64,000 nt of DNA from Cupriavidus sp. MP-37 (lineage in GTDB: Bacteria > Pseudomonadota > Gammaproteobacteria > Burkholderiales > Burkholderiaceae): positions 1,116,001-1,180,000 of the forward strand of contig NZ_CP085345.1 in the NCBI RefSeq assembly GCF_020618415.1, read 5' to 3'. Both the position numbers and the translations under genes were made by a program. The notes under the pieces are model-generated. The model was not told the DNA's origin, did no database searches, and saw nothing but the letters and a program-made list of their open reading frames with translations. Below, piece after piece: positions 34,682 through 42,932 of the stretch (positions within the stretch are counted from its first letter, which is position 1; every line of letters starts with the position of its first letter).

Positions 34682-35515
34682 ATGTACGACCTCTATGCCA
34701 CCGACAAGCTGATCGACCTCTGGTTGACCGAAGACATCGGCATCTGCGATCTGACCGTTCATACCATGATCGAACCAGGTGAGACCGGAACTTTCTGCAT
34801 GAACGCGCGCGAGCCGATGATCATCGCTGGTATCGACGTGGCAGCACGCATCTTCAGCCGCTACGATCCCACCCTGTCCGTCGACGTCCGCGTGGCCGAC
34901 GGCGACAAGGTTGGCAAGGGCGCGGTGCTGCTGAACGTGAGCGGCAATGCACGCAGCGTGCTGACGGCCGAGCGTACCGCGCTGAACATCATGCAGCGGC
35001 TGTGCGGCATCGCCAACCACACCGCCACCTATGCGCAGGCAATCGCGCATACCAAGGCGCGGCTGATCGACAGCCGCAAGACCACGCCCGGCCTGCGCGC
35101 CCTGGAAAAGCATGCAGTGACCTGCGGCGGCGGACTGAATCACAGGCTGAGCCTGGACAACGGCGTGATGATCAAGGACAACCACATCGCCGTTTGCGGC
35201 AGCATCGCCGCCGCAGTGGAGCGCGTGCGCCGCAAGCTGCCGGTCCTGACCAAGCTGGAAGTGGAATGCGACCGGCTGGACCAGGTGCACGAGGCACTGG
35301 CCGCCGGCGTCGACGTGATCATGCTGGACAACATGTCCGTGCCCGACATGAAGGAAGCGGTGCAGATCGTCAATGGCCGCACCAAGGTCGAGGCTTCGGG
35401 TGGCATTCGCCTCGAAACGATCCGGGCCGTGGCGGAAACCGGCGTGGATTACATCTCGACCAGCCGGATCACGCAGTCCGCGCCGGCGGTGGATATCGGG
35501 CTGGACGAAGCCTGA
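34682..35515 (+). CDS. nadC: Nicotinate-nucleotide pyrophosphorylase (quinolinate phosphoribosyltransferase) paralogue
   Basis: 277-aa type II phosphoribosyltransferase: quinolinate + PRPP to nicotinate mononucleotide + CO2 + PPi. All family motifs are present: ERTALNIMQRLCGIA (residues 97-111, substrate Arg98), DSRKTTPGLRALEKHAV (130-146), GGGLNHRLSLDNG (149-161, His154-Arg155), MIKDNHI (Lys165), LEVEC (192-196), IMLDN (213-217) and EASGGI (237-242). AGGAG lies 6 nt before the ATG MYDLYATDKL. There is no nadA/nadB nearby, so it is not in the usual de novo NAD operon; it is paired by promoter identity with a PRPP-forming fusion enzyme. A ModD-type role is less likely because no molybdate transporter genes are near. 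Confidence 0.9.
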   Translation: MYDLYATDKLIDLWLTEDIGICDLTVHTMIEPGETGTFCMNAREPMIIAGIDVAARIFSRYDPTLSVDVRVADGDKVGKGAVLLNVSGNARSVLTAERTALNIMQRLCGIANHTATYAQAIAHTKARLIDSRKTTPGLRALEKHAVTCGGGLNHRLSLDNGVMIKDNHIAVCGSIAAAVERVRRKLPVLTKLEVECDRLDQVHEALAAGVDVIMLDNMSVPDMKEAVQIVNGRTKVEASGGIRLETIRAVAETGVDYISTSRITQSAPAVDIGLDEA

Positions 35516-35592
35516 AACCCAAACCTCGGAAGCTCGGCGCTTGCCCGGGGCGGCGCTGGCACACTGGTTTCACGCCTTCTACCCAAGGCATT

Positions 35593-35626
35593 CCCCCTCG
35601 CCTGCCGCGCCGGCGGGGGCATTTTT
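35593..35626 (+). terminator. Terminator of the nadC paralogue
   Basis: A GC-rich stem (CCCCCTCGCC with GGCGGGGG, one bulged T) is followed by CATTTTTC. It lies about 80 bp past the nadC stop and before the convergent marR stop. Confidence 0.65.
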
Positions 35627-35647
35627 CATTGGCAGCGGCCGCTCGGG

Positions 35648-36193
35648 CTACAGATCGGACAGCAGCCGCCCCACCTCCTGCGTAGATGGCACACGCCTGC
35701 CATGTTCCGCGGAAGCGATCTCATCGGCAACCAAGCGCTTGGCGATGGTGATCAAGACGCGGCGTGTGGTCAGCACATCCTCCTCGCTCACTCCCTCCAC
35801 GCTCAGTTCATTGACCTCGGTGGCCAGCGGTTCGAGCTTGCGGCGCAGCGCGCGTCCGGTCTTGCTGAGGAAGACGTGCACCTTCTTCTTGTTGCCGGGC
35901 AGATGCGTGCGTTCCACGTAGCCAAGCGCCTCCAGCGCCTTCACCGCCGCAAACGTAGTCGGCTCGGTCACGCCGGCGCGCTCGCTCAGTTCGCGTTGCG
36001 ACAGGCCGTCATGGCGCCACAGAATACGCAGGATGGTCCAGTGCCCATATGACACGGAATGTTCCGCCAGGCGCAGTTGCAGTGCCCGGATATACGCGCG
36101 CGCGGCGTCTTTCACCAAGTGGGCAAGCCGCTCTTCATCGGCTTCTTCCGGTGGGGTGATTGCGACCGGGGCGTCCGGCTTTCTTGTGGCCAT
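35648..36193 (-). CDS. MarR-family transcriptional regulator
   Basis: 181-aa winged-helix regulator. Core elements are YGHWTILRILWRHDGLSQRE, LSERAGVTEPTTFAAVKALE (recognition helix region) and the wing GYVERTHLPGNKKKVHVFLS. It lies between nadC and the phosphorylase fusion gene, on the opposite strand, and is divergent from the latter. MarR proteins bind short palindromes and respond to aromatic carboxylates, which fits the duplicated TTmGAyrTCkAA sites at both neighbouring promoters. The start is uncertain: MATRKPDAPV is taken here, and an ATG 30 bp upstream (MDAFHFLLTT) is also possible. Neither has a strong ribosome site. Confidence 0.9.
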   Translation of the reverse strand: MATRKPDAPVAITPPEEADEERLAHLVKDAARAYIRALQLRLAEHSVSYGHWTILRILWRHDGLSQRELSERAGVTEPTTFAAVKALEALGYVERTHLPGNKKKVHVFLSKTGRALRRKLEPLATEVNELSVEGVSEEDVLTTRRVLITIAKRLVADEIASAEHGRRVPSTQEVGRLLSDL

Positions 36194-36546
36194 AGTGGTA
36201 AGCAGGAAGTGAAACGCATCCATGCGGCACCGGCCCAGCTGGTGCCCGCAACAGCGCACATGATAGCGCTTCCGTCGCGCGCGCGGCGCTGCGGTGCGCC
36301 GGCGTTCCCCACGCCGGTGTAGCGTCCACTCCATCGGTGCACCATGCGCGCAATCGAAGCAAAAGGCACTACGACCGCGCACGTCGCTTACCCGTGTTTT
36401 CCCCTACGGAGGCGCAAATCCCGCGTACACGCTGGCTTTGCAGGTGCTGGTCCGTTGCTTGCATAACATTAGACATCGAACTTTCCTTGACAGTGCCACG
36501 GCGGGTGCTAGCATTCTCAAATAACTTCGACATCTAAGGTGTTAGC
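36194..36546. other. Divergent intergenic region marR / kinase-phosphorylase fusion
   Basis: 353 bp. The right end holds the promoter and operators of the fusion gene (36469-36537). The rest probably carries the marR promoter, but no clear hexamers were identified and no gene is supported. Confidence 0.55.
36469..36537 (+). promoter_or_regulatory. Promoter with paired operators before the kinase-phosphorylase fusion gene
   Basis: Operator 1 TTAGACATCGAA (36469-36480), -35 TTGACA (36487-36492), -10 TAGCAT (36509-36514, 16-bp spacer) and operator 2 TTCGACATCTAA (36526-36537). Operator starts are 57 bp apart. Operator 2 abuts the AAGG ribosome site, so a bound regulator could also hinder translation initiation or early transcription. 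The layout copies the nadC promoter at 34572-34641, with identical spacing of -35 and -10. Confidence 0.8.
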
Positions 36547-38352
36547 ATGGGCACGAGCGGCACGTTCTTCTTTGTGGTGGGCCCCAGTGGCGCGGGCAAG
36601 GATTCGTTGATGGACGGCGCACGGGCAGCGCTCGATGACAACTACGTGTTTGCCCGGCGCGTGATCACGCGCCCCGATGGCGCCGCCGGCGAAGCACATG
36701 AAGCTGTCTCGGAGGCAGAGTTCGCCCGGCGCCAGCGCAGCGGGGAATTCCTGGTAACGTGGGATGCGCACGACCTGCGCTATGGCTTGCCACGTTCGCT
36801 GATGTCCGAGCTGGAACGGGGACGCAACGTCGTCGCCAACGGCTCGCGCGCCGTGATCGCGGAACTGGCCGGGCGCCTGCCACGCTTCGTGGTCGTCCTG
36901 GTGACGGCACCACAAGACGTGCTGGCGCGACGCATTGCCGCGCGCGGGCGTGAATCGGGCGAGCAGGTTGCCAGGCGCGTGGCGCGGACCGGTGCGGCGC
37001 TGCCGCCGGATGTCACGTGCATCACCGTGTCGAACGACAGCACGCTGGAGGTGGGCAGGGCCCGTTTCGTCCAGGCGCTGCGGCACGGCACGCGTGTATC
37101 CGGCGCCGGAGCACCGTCCAGCCGCACCAACCTGATGGCGAAGCTCCGCGGCGAGCCGCTCGACGAAGCGGCCTACGTTGCCGTGCTGCGGGACGCCATT
37201 GAGGGACGATACACCGAAGCCGAGCTGACCGAGTTCCTGGTTGCCGCCGCCCGCTCGCTGGGCGACGAGGAAGTGGTGGCACTGGCACGCGCGCGTACCG
37301 CATTCACACCGCGCATCGAATGGGACGAGCCGATCGTCGTCGACAAGCATTCCATCGGCGGCGTGCCCGGCAGCCGCATCACGTTGATCGTCGTACCGAT
37401 CGTCGCTGCGTACGGGCTGGCCATGCCCAAGACGTCGTCGCGCGCCATTACCTCCGCCGCCGGTACCGCTGATGCCATGGAAACCGTGGCGCGCGTGGAC
37501 CTGGCGTATGAAGACGTGCGCCGCTGCGTGGCGCAGGCACGCGCCTGCATCGCATGGAACGGCCGCCTGAACCATTCCGTGGTCGACGACGTGATGAACG
37601 CGATCACGCGTCCACTGCGCCTGGATTCGCGGCGCTGGTCGGTAGCGTCAATCCTGTCCAAGAAGTACACCGCCGGGGCCACGCACGTCATCGTCGACCT
37701 GCCCTATGGCCCGCAGACCAAGCTGACCACGCGCGCCGACGCCGAGGCGCTCGGCGAGATGTTCGAGTACGTCGGCAAGGGGCTCGGCCTGCACGTGCGC
37801 GCGCTGGTAACGGACGGCAGCCGTCCGATCGGCCGCGGCATCGGGCCCGCACTTGAAGTTCGGGATGTTCGCCAGGTGCTAACCAACGATCCGCGCGCCC
37901 CCGCGGACCTGCGCGAGAAGGCCTTGCGCTTCGCCGCCGAAATCATCGCCTTCGATCCGCGCGTGGGTTCGGCTGGCGAGGGCTTGCGCATTGCAACGTC
38001 GCTGCTGAGTGCAGGCGAGGCAAACGCCGCGTTCGACCACATTACCGCCGCGCAGGGCAAGCGCGCCGATCCCGTGGCGCCCGGTGCGCATACGCACATG
38101 GTGAACGCATCCGTTCATGGCCGCGTGGTGGCCATCGATGGACTGCAGATCTCGTGCGTCGCGCGCGCCGCCGGGGCGCCGCGCGACGCTGGAGCGGGCG
38201 TCGACCTGCTATGCGAAATCGGGGCCAGGGTGGCGCAAGGACAACCTCTATACCGCATCCATGCCGGCAGCGAGGCGGCACTTGCGATGGCAGCCGCACT
38301 GGCACGCGCGGACGGCGAGTGCGGCGAGGCCGTTCGTATAGATCCCGATTGA
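36547..38352 (+). CDS. Fusion: PhnN-type ribose 1,5-bisphosphate kinase + AMP-phosphorylase-type nucleotide phosphorylase
   Basis: 601-aa two-domain protein. Residues 1 to about 184 are a PhnN/guanylate-kinase fold with P-loop GPSGAGKDS (12-20), [19 protein letters not shown] (lid/substrate region) and [20 protein letters not shown]; PhnN makes PRPP from ribose 1,5-bisphosphate and ATP. Residues from about 195 to 601 are a thymidine/AMP phosphorylase: [17 protein letters not shown] (264-280), [20 protein letters not shown] (294-313) and the C-terminal PYNP-like domain. The KHSIGGVPG and KTSSRAIT forms match AMP phosphorylases, which release ribose 1,5-bisphosphate from nucleoside monophosphates, more than thymidine phosphorylase. 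The extra N-terminal domain of archaeal AMP phosphorylase appears to be replaced by the kinase. Together the domains could turn an NMP or NaMN into free base plus PRPP. The frame is continuous, with no sign of assembly error. Confidence 0.88.
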   Translation: MGTSGTFFFVVGPSGAGKDSLMDGARAALDDNYVFARRVITRPDGAAGEAHEAVSEAEFARRQRSGEFLVTWDAHDLRYGLPRSLMSELERGRNVVANGSRAVIAELAGRLPRFVVVLVTAPQDVLARRIAARGRESGEQVARRVARTGAALPPDVTCITVSNDSTLEVGRARFVQALRHGTRVSGAGAPSSRTNLMAKLRGEPLDEAAYVAVLRDAIEGRYTEAELTEFLVAAARSLGDEEVVALARARTAFTPRIEWDEPIVVDKHSIGGVPGSRITLIVVPIVAAYGLAMPKTSSRAITSAAGTADAMETVARVDLAYEDVRRCVAQARACIAWNGRLNHSVVDDVMNAITRPLRLDSRRWSVASILSKKYTAGATHVIVDLPYGPQTKLTTRADAEALGEMFEYVGKGLGLHVRALVTDGSRPIGRGIGPALEVRDVRQVLTNDPRAPADLREKALRFAAEIIAFDPRVGSAGEGLRIATSLLSAGEANAAFDHITAAQGKRADPVAPGAHTHMVNASVHGRVVAIDGLQISCVARAAGAPRDAGAGVDLLCEIGARVAQGQPLYRIHAGSEAALAMAAALARADGECGEAVRIDPD

Positions 38353-38395
38353 CCGGCTTTCCCCCATCCCCCGCCCTAACCGACGAGGCATATCA

Positions 38396-39388
38396 ATGAG
38401 ACCCCTATCCGTCGTCAGCAGTCTGGCATCGCTGCTCTTTGTCGCGGGCAGCCTGGCAACCGTGCCAGGGCGCGCCGAGGCAAACATCGCAAGTCCCTTC
38501 CCGCAGAAGCCCATCCGCATGGTGGTGACCTTCCCGGCCGGAGGAGGCACCGATTCGCTGGCGCGACTGATCGGGGCCGACATCAGCAAATCGCTGGGCC
38601 AGCCGGTAGTGGTCGACAACCGCCCTGGCGCCAGTGGCAATATCGGCGCGGAGTTCGTCGCCAAGAGCCCGGCCGACGGCTACACGCTGCTCATCGTCAA
38701 CAGCAGCTTCGCCATCAACCCGAGCGTATTCAAGAAGCTGCAATTCAATCCCAGATCCGATTTCAGCGCCATCATCACCTTCGCTTCGGTGCCGTCGGTG
38801 ATCGCCGTCCCCTCGCATTCGAAACTCCGCACCTTCGGAGACCTGATGGGCGCCGGCAAGAGCGGCTCGCCACCTAGCTATGCGTCGTGCGGAAACGGCA
38901 CCCCGCAGCATCTGGCGGGCGAGTTGCTGAAGGTGTCGGCAAAGATCGACATGCTGCACGTGCCGTACAAAGGGTGCGCCCCCGCCATCGCCGACGTGCT
39001 GGGCAACCAGGCCGACGTCAGCATCAACACACTCACCAACACCATCCCCTACCTGAAAAGCAACAAGCTGCGCGCGCTGGCCGTCACGTCGAAGGCCCGC
39101 TCGCCGTTCCTGCCAGACGTGCCCACTGTCAGCGAGCTAGGCGTGGCCGGCTATGACGTCGACCAGTGGTTCGGCATTCTCGCCCCGGCCAATACGCCCC
39201 CGGAGATCGTGCAGCGGCTGAACGCGGAAATCGCCAGGGCCATTGCCAAGCCGGAGATCAAGGCATCGCTGACACAGCTCGGCTATGCCACGACCACCAG
39301 CACACCCGCTGAATTCCAGAAGCTGGTGAACGCCGACATCGATCGCTGGCAGAAGTTCACAGCCAAGATCAGCCTGCGCGTCGATTGA
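38396..39388 (+). CDS. TctC-family (Bug) periplasmic solute-binding protein
   Basis: 330 aa with a signal peptide (residues 1 to about 29, ending GRAEA). Mature motifs are PIRMVVTFPAGGGTDSLARL, VVVDNRPGASGNIGAEFVAK, MLHVPYKGCAPAIADVLG and PDVPTVSELGVAGYD. It lies 43 bp after the kinase-phosphorylase fusion on the same strand and is probably co-transcribed with it. Bug proteins bind small carboxylates, including pyridine carboxylates in some cases, so a pyridine dicarboxylate such as quinolinate is a reasonable ligand guess. No membrane partner is adjacent; the tctBA pair at 60.5-62.5 kb is far away. Confidence 0.87.
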   Translation: MRPLSVVSSLASLLFVAGSLATVPGRAEANIASPFPQKPIRMVVTFPAGGGTDSLARLIGADISKSLGQPVVVDNRPGASGNIGAEFVAKSPADGYTLLIVNSSFAINPSVFKKLQFNPRSDFSAIITFASVPSVIAVPSHSKLRTFGDLMGAGKSGSPPSYASCGNGTPQHLAGELLKVSAKIDMLHVPYKGCAPAIADVLGNQADVSINTLTNTIPYLKSNKLRALAVTSKARSPFLPDVPTVSELGVAGYDVDQWFGILAPANTPPEIVQRLNAEIARAIAKPEIKASLTQLGYATTTSTPAEFQKLVNADIDRWQKFTAKISLRVD

Positions 39389-39414
39389 CATCCCGGGCAC
39401 CGCCCACGCCTGCG

Positions 39415-40644
39415 CTACCCTTTCACACACACCACCTGCCGCAGCGTATGCACCACCTCCACCAAATCCGCCTGCGCCGCCATCACCGCATCGATGTCCT
39501 TGTACGCCATCGGGATCTCGTCGATCACGGCGGCGTCCTTGCGGCATTCCACGCCTTGCGTGGCCTGCTGCTGGTCGGCCACGGTGAAGCGGCGCTTGGC
39601 CTCGCTGCGGCTCATGGTGCGGCCCGCGCCGTGGCTGCATGAGCAGAATGACTCCGGATTGCCCTTGCCGCGCACGATGAACGAACGTGCGCCCATCGAG
39701 CCCGGGATGATGCCCAGCTCGCCGGCGCGCGCACTGACCGCGCCCTTGCGCGTGACCAGCACGTCGGCGCCGAAGTGGTGTTCCTTCTGCACGTAGTTGT
39801 GGTGGCAGTTCACCGCTTCCAGCTGCGCCTGGAACGGCTTGCGCAGCACCCGCTGCGCCGCGGCGAGCACGGCCTCCATCATCAGCTCGCGGTTGCGGCG
39901 GGCATAGGCCTGCGCCCATGACACCGCGTAGATGTAGTCCTCGTAGTGCGTGGAGCCTTCCACCAGGTAAGCCAGGTCCCGGTCCGGCAGGTTGGCCAGG
40001 TGCTGGCGCATGTCCTGCTGCGCCAGCGTGATAAAGGTGGTGCCGATGGCATTGCCGATGCCGCGCGAGCCGCTGTGCAGCATGAACCAGACTGACTGCG
40101 CCTCGTCCAGGCACACCTCGATGAAGTGGTTGCCGGTGCCCAGCGTGCCGAGGTGGTTGCGATGGTTGGCGCGCGCCAGGTGCGGGTATTTGTCGGTGAT
40201 GCGGCGAAAGCCCGGCGCCATTTCGGCCCAGGCGGCGTCGACATGCGCCGGCGCATTGCCCCAGGCACCCTGGTCGCGCCGCCCGCCCTGCGCGCTGCGG
40301 CCATGCGGCACGGCGTGCTCGATCGCGCTGCGCAACTGGCCCAGGTTGTCGGGCAGGTCGGCGGCGGTCAGCGAGGTCTTCACCGCCATCATGCCGCAGC
40401 CGATATCTACGCCCACTGCCGCGGGAATGACGGCGCCGACCGTCGGAATCACCGAGCCGATGGTCGACCCCTTGCCCAAATGTACGTCCGGCATCACCGC
40501 GAGATGGCGGAAGATAAACGGCATCCGGGCCGTGTTCACCAGCTGCTCGCGCGCGGCGCTCTCCACCGGCACGCCGCGGGTCCACAGCTTGACCGGCTTG
40601 CCGGCGCCGGTGTCGAGTACGTCGTATTGCGTGTTGGCTGCCAT
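39415..40644 (-). CDS. rtcB: RNA-splicing ligase RtcB
   Basis: 409-aa Mn/GTP-dependent RNA ligase joining 2',3'-cyclic phosphate or 3'-phosphate ends to 5'-OH ends. Signatures are MPDVHLGKGSTIGSVIPT, AVGVDIGCGMMAVKT (Cys metal ligand), HSGSRGIGNAIG and HGAGRTMSRSEAKRRF with the His expected to carry GMP. The length fits bacterial RtcB. No rtcA or sigma-54 regulator RtcR is next to it here, unlike E. coli; it is convergent with the tctC gene of the nadC locus. Confidence 0.93.
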   Translation of the reverse strand: MAANTQYDVLDTGAGKPVKLWTRGVPVESAAREQLVNTARMPFIFRHLAVMPDVHLGKGSTIGSVIPTVGAVIPAAVGVDIGCGMMAVKTSLTAADLPDNLGQLRSAIEHAVPHGRSAQGGRRDQGAWGNAPAHVDAAWAEMAPGFRRITDKYPHLARANHRNHLGTLGTGNHFIEVCLDEAQSVWFMLHSGSRGIGNAIGTTFITLAQQDMRQHLANLPDRDLAYLVEGSTHYEDYIYAVSWAQAYARRNRELMMEAVLAAAQRVLRKPFQAQLEAVNCHHNYVQKEHHFGADVLVTRKGAVSARAGELGIIPGSMGARSFIVRGKGNPESFCSCSHGAGRTMSRSEAKRRFTVADQQQATQGVECRKDAAVIDEIPMAYKDIDAVMAAQADLVEVVHTLRQVVCVKG

Positions 40645-40764
40645 GTTTGCCAGGGCTCCTGTGGTAATGCCTGGAGCTTAGAGACCATGGCCCGGCAAGG
40701 ATTCCCTGGCGCGAACTCGCCAGGACCCATCATCCAAAGGCACAGTGCCGCGCCTTGCACATCC

Positions 40765-41727
40765 TCACTCCGGCTTGATCTTTGCCTCCTTCATTCGGGT
40801 CGCCCAGCTTTGAAGCTGAGCGCGCACAAATTGTTGCTGGGCCTCGACCCCATTCGGTGCGACCTCCATCCCCATGCCCATGAAGCGCTCGCGAACTTCA
40901 GGCCTGGCCAGTGCCTTGTTGACCGACGCATTCAGGCGTTGCACGATTTCCGGTGGAATTCCTGCCGGACCGGCAAGCCCGACCCAGAAAACCAGGTCGT
41001 AGGACTTGAAGCCCGCTTCCGCAAACGTGGGGACGTTCTTCCACTCGGGCAGGCGATGTTCCGTGCTGACCGCAAGCGCACGGATCTTTCCGCCCTTCAT
41101 GAGCGCCGTTGCCACCGACAGGTCGCCGACGACATAGTCGATTTGTCCGCCAGCGAGGTCGGTCAGCGCCGGAGGCTGGCTCTTGTAGGAGACGCCAACG
41201 GCCTGAAACCCCGCAATCCGGTTGAACGCTTCCGCCGCAACCTGGCCACCGGGCGAGCCATAGCCAAAATTCAGCTTGCCGCTCTTGCCGCGCTCCACAA
41301 GCTGCGCCACCGTCTTGATTTCGCTGTCATGCCGAACCAGCAGCAATGCCGGCATGGTCGTAAGGCGGGCAATGTGGGTGAAGTCTTGCGTCGCATCGTA
41401 CGGAAGATTCTTGACGAGCCCGGGATTGATCGAATTGATGGAGCTGCTCGAGATGGTCAGGGTATAGCCATCCTTCGGTGACTTGAGCGCGTATTCGGTA
41501 CCGATGACGCCCTGGGCCCCGGGGCGGTTCTCAACGACTACCGTTGTCCCCAGGTCTTTGCGGAGCTCTTCCGCAAGGATGCGGGCGCTGGTGTCGGTGG
41601 CGCTGCCTGCCGAGAACGCCGCGACGATCTTGATGGTCTTGTTGCCCGGGTACGCGTCCGCCGCGAAGACCGCTGCATTGGCCAACAGTGCGGTACCAAA
41701 GAACACAGCTTGAACGATGCGCTTCAT
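40765..41727 (-). CDS. TctC-family (Bug) periplasmic solute-binding protein
   Basis: 320 aa, signal peptide ending NAAVFA-A (about residue 22). Family motifs are IKIVAAFSAGSATDTSARIL, VVVENRPGAQGVIGTEYALK, VSYKSQPPALTDLAG and NVPTFAEAGFKSYDLVFW. AGGAG lies 7 nt before the ATG. It is the last gene of the acyl-CoA dehydrogenase / unknown / CoA-transferase operon (37 bp after the transferase), so its ligand is probably the acid handled by that operon. Confidence 0.88.
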   Translation of the reverse strand: MKRIVQAVFFGTALLANAAVFAADAYPGNKTIKIVAAFSAGSATDTSARILAEELRKDLGTTVVVENRPGAQGVIGTEYALKSPKDGYTLTISSSSINSINPGLVKNLPYDATQDFTHIARLTTMPALLLVRHDSEIKTVAQLVERGKSGKLNFGYGSPGGQVAAEAFNRIAGFQAVGVSYKSQPPALTDLAGGQIDYVVGDLSVATALMKGGKIRALAVSTEHRLPEWKNVPTFAEAGFKSYDLVFWVGLAGPAGIPPEIVQRLNASVNKALARPEVRERFMGMGMEVAPNGVEAQQQFVRAQLQSWATRMKEAKIKPE

Positions 41728-41764
41728 TTCTGTCTCCTGTCATTTTTCTCTGCTTGCTGACGAA

Positions 41765-42931
41765 TCACTTCATCCAGACGGCGGTCGCTTCGTTGCCTGC
41801 TTCCTTCAAGCTGCCCAACGCCGGCGCACCGCTACGAATCGACGCCGGCGTCCCCCTCAGCTTGATCGGAACACCGGGACCGACGTAGTCGCCTTGCCTG
41901 ACCACCATCTGCCGGTGCAGGGTGTGAGGTGCCCCGGCAACATCTGCAATGCTGAGGATTGGCGCGGCCGGCACGTTCCGGGCCAGCAACGCCTTGCCAA
42001 AGGATTCGCCGTCCACAGCGGCGAAGGCCCTGGACAACGCGGCGGTCAGCGCTTCGCGATTGACCACTCTCCGGCGATTGGTGGCAAAGCGCTCGTCCTC
42101 TGCCAGGTGCCGGGCGCCCAATGCCTGGCACAGCTTCCCGAACAGGCGGTCATTGGCTGCCGCGACGAACAACGGACACGTCGCGGTCTGAAAAATGTCG
42201 TACGGAACGATATTGGGATGGCTGTTTCCCGTTGGCTTCGGGGTCACCCCGGAGGCCAGGAAGTTGGTCAGGAACGGATGGGCGACCGACACTGCGGAGT
42301 CGTACAAGCTCACATCGGCAAGCTGACCGCGGCCGGTCTGGTTGCGCGCATTCAAGGCCAGCAATACAGCCATTGCGGCGTTCATGCCCGTCGTCAGGTC
42401 CACCACCGGCACGCCCAGGCGAACAGGTTGGGCCTCCGCCTCGCCGTTGATACTGATCAGGCCCGCCATGGCTTGCACTGCCGCATCGTAGCCGGGTAGT
42501 TGCCCCAGCGGACCATCGTCGCCAAATCCGGTGACGCGGCAGTGTATGAGCCGGGGGAAACGTTCCGTAATGCTGGACGGATTGTCGATGCCCCATGTCT
42601 TCAGCGTGCTCGCCTTGAAGTTTTCGATGAGGACGTCGGCCGTCTCCAGCAGCTGCCAGAAGGTGGCCCTGTCGGCCTCGACGTTCATGTCGAGGATCAT
42701 GCTGCGCTTGTTCCGGTTGACGGCGCGGAAGTAGGCGGATGCGCCGTCTACGAAAGGCGGGCCGAAGCCCCGGCACTCATCGCCCTCGGGCGCCTCGATC
42801 TTGATCACGTCCGCGCCATGGTCGCCAAGAATCTGCCCGCAGAGCGGGCCGGCCAGCACCCGCGATGCATCAACGACACGCAGTCCGGAGAGCGCCCCCT
42901 GAGCGAATTCAGCTTTGCTTGCATCGGCCAT
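41765..42931 (-). CDS. CaiB/BaiF (class III) CoA-transferase
   Basis: 388 aa. The N-terminal LSGLRVVDASRVLAGPLCGQ and GADVIKIEAPEGDECRGFGP are family hallmarks. The VVDLTTGMN motif places Asp at about residue 178, the position of the catalytic Asp that forms the aspartyl-CoA intermediate in formyl-CoA transferase. It moves CoA between acyl donors and a carboxylic acid. AGGGG is 6 nt before the ATG, and the gene begins 1 bp after the stop of the upstream unknown gene. Likely role: activating the acid imported by the adjacent TctC before dehydrogenation. Confidence 0.88.
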   Translation of the reverse strand: MADASKAEFAQGALSGLRVVDASRVLAGPLCGQILGDHGADVIKIEAPEGDECRGFGPPFVDGASAYFRAVNRNKRSMILDMNVEADRATFWQLLETADVLIENFKASTLKTWGIDNPSSITERFPRLIHCRVTGFGDDGPLGQLPGYDAAVQAMAGLISINGEAEAQPVRLGVPVVDLTTGMNAAMAVLLALNARNQTGRGQLADVSLYDSAVSVAHPFLTNFLASGVTPKPTGNSHPNIVPYDIFQTATCPLFVAAANDRLFGKLCQALGARHLAEDERFATNRRRVVNREALTAALSRAFAAVDGESFGKALLARNVPAAPILSIADVAGAPHTLHRQMVVRQGDYVGPGVPIKLRGTPASIRSGAPALGSLKEAGNEATAVWMK

Positions 42932-42932
42932 T

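Noticed and set aside
34682..35515. Assignment of the nadC paralogue as ModD (molybdenum transport-associated)
   Set aside because: All quinolinate-binding residues of NadC are present and no molybdate transport genes are nearby; pairing with a PRPP-forming enzyme favours a real phosphoribosyltransferase.
36547..38352. Kinase-phosphorylase fusion as an assembly or frameshift artefact
   Set aside because: One uninterrupted frame with a short linker, no internal stop or start signal between domains, and a single dedicated promoter; both domains are complete in their motifs.
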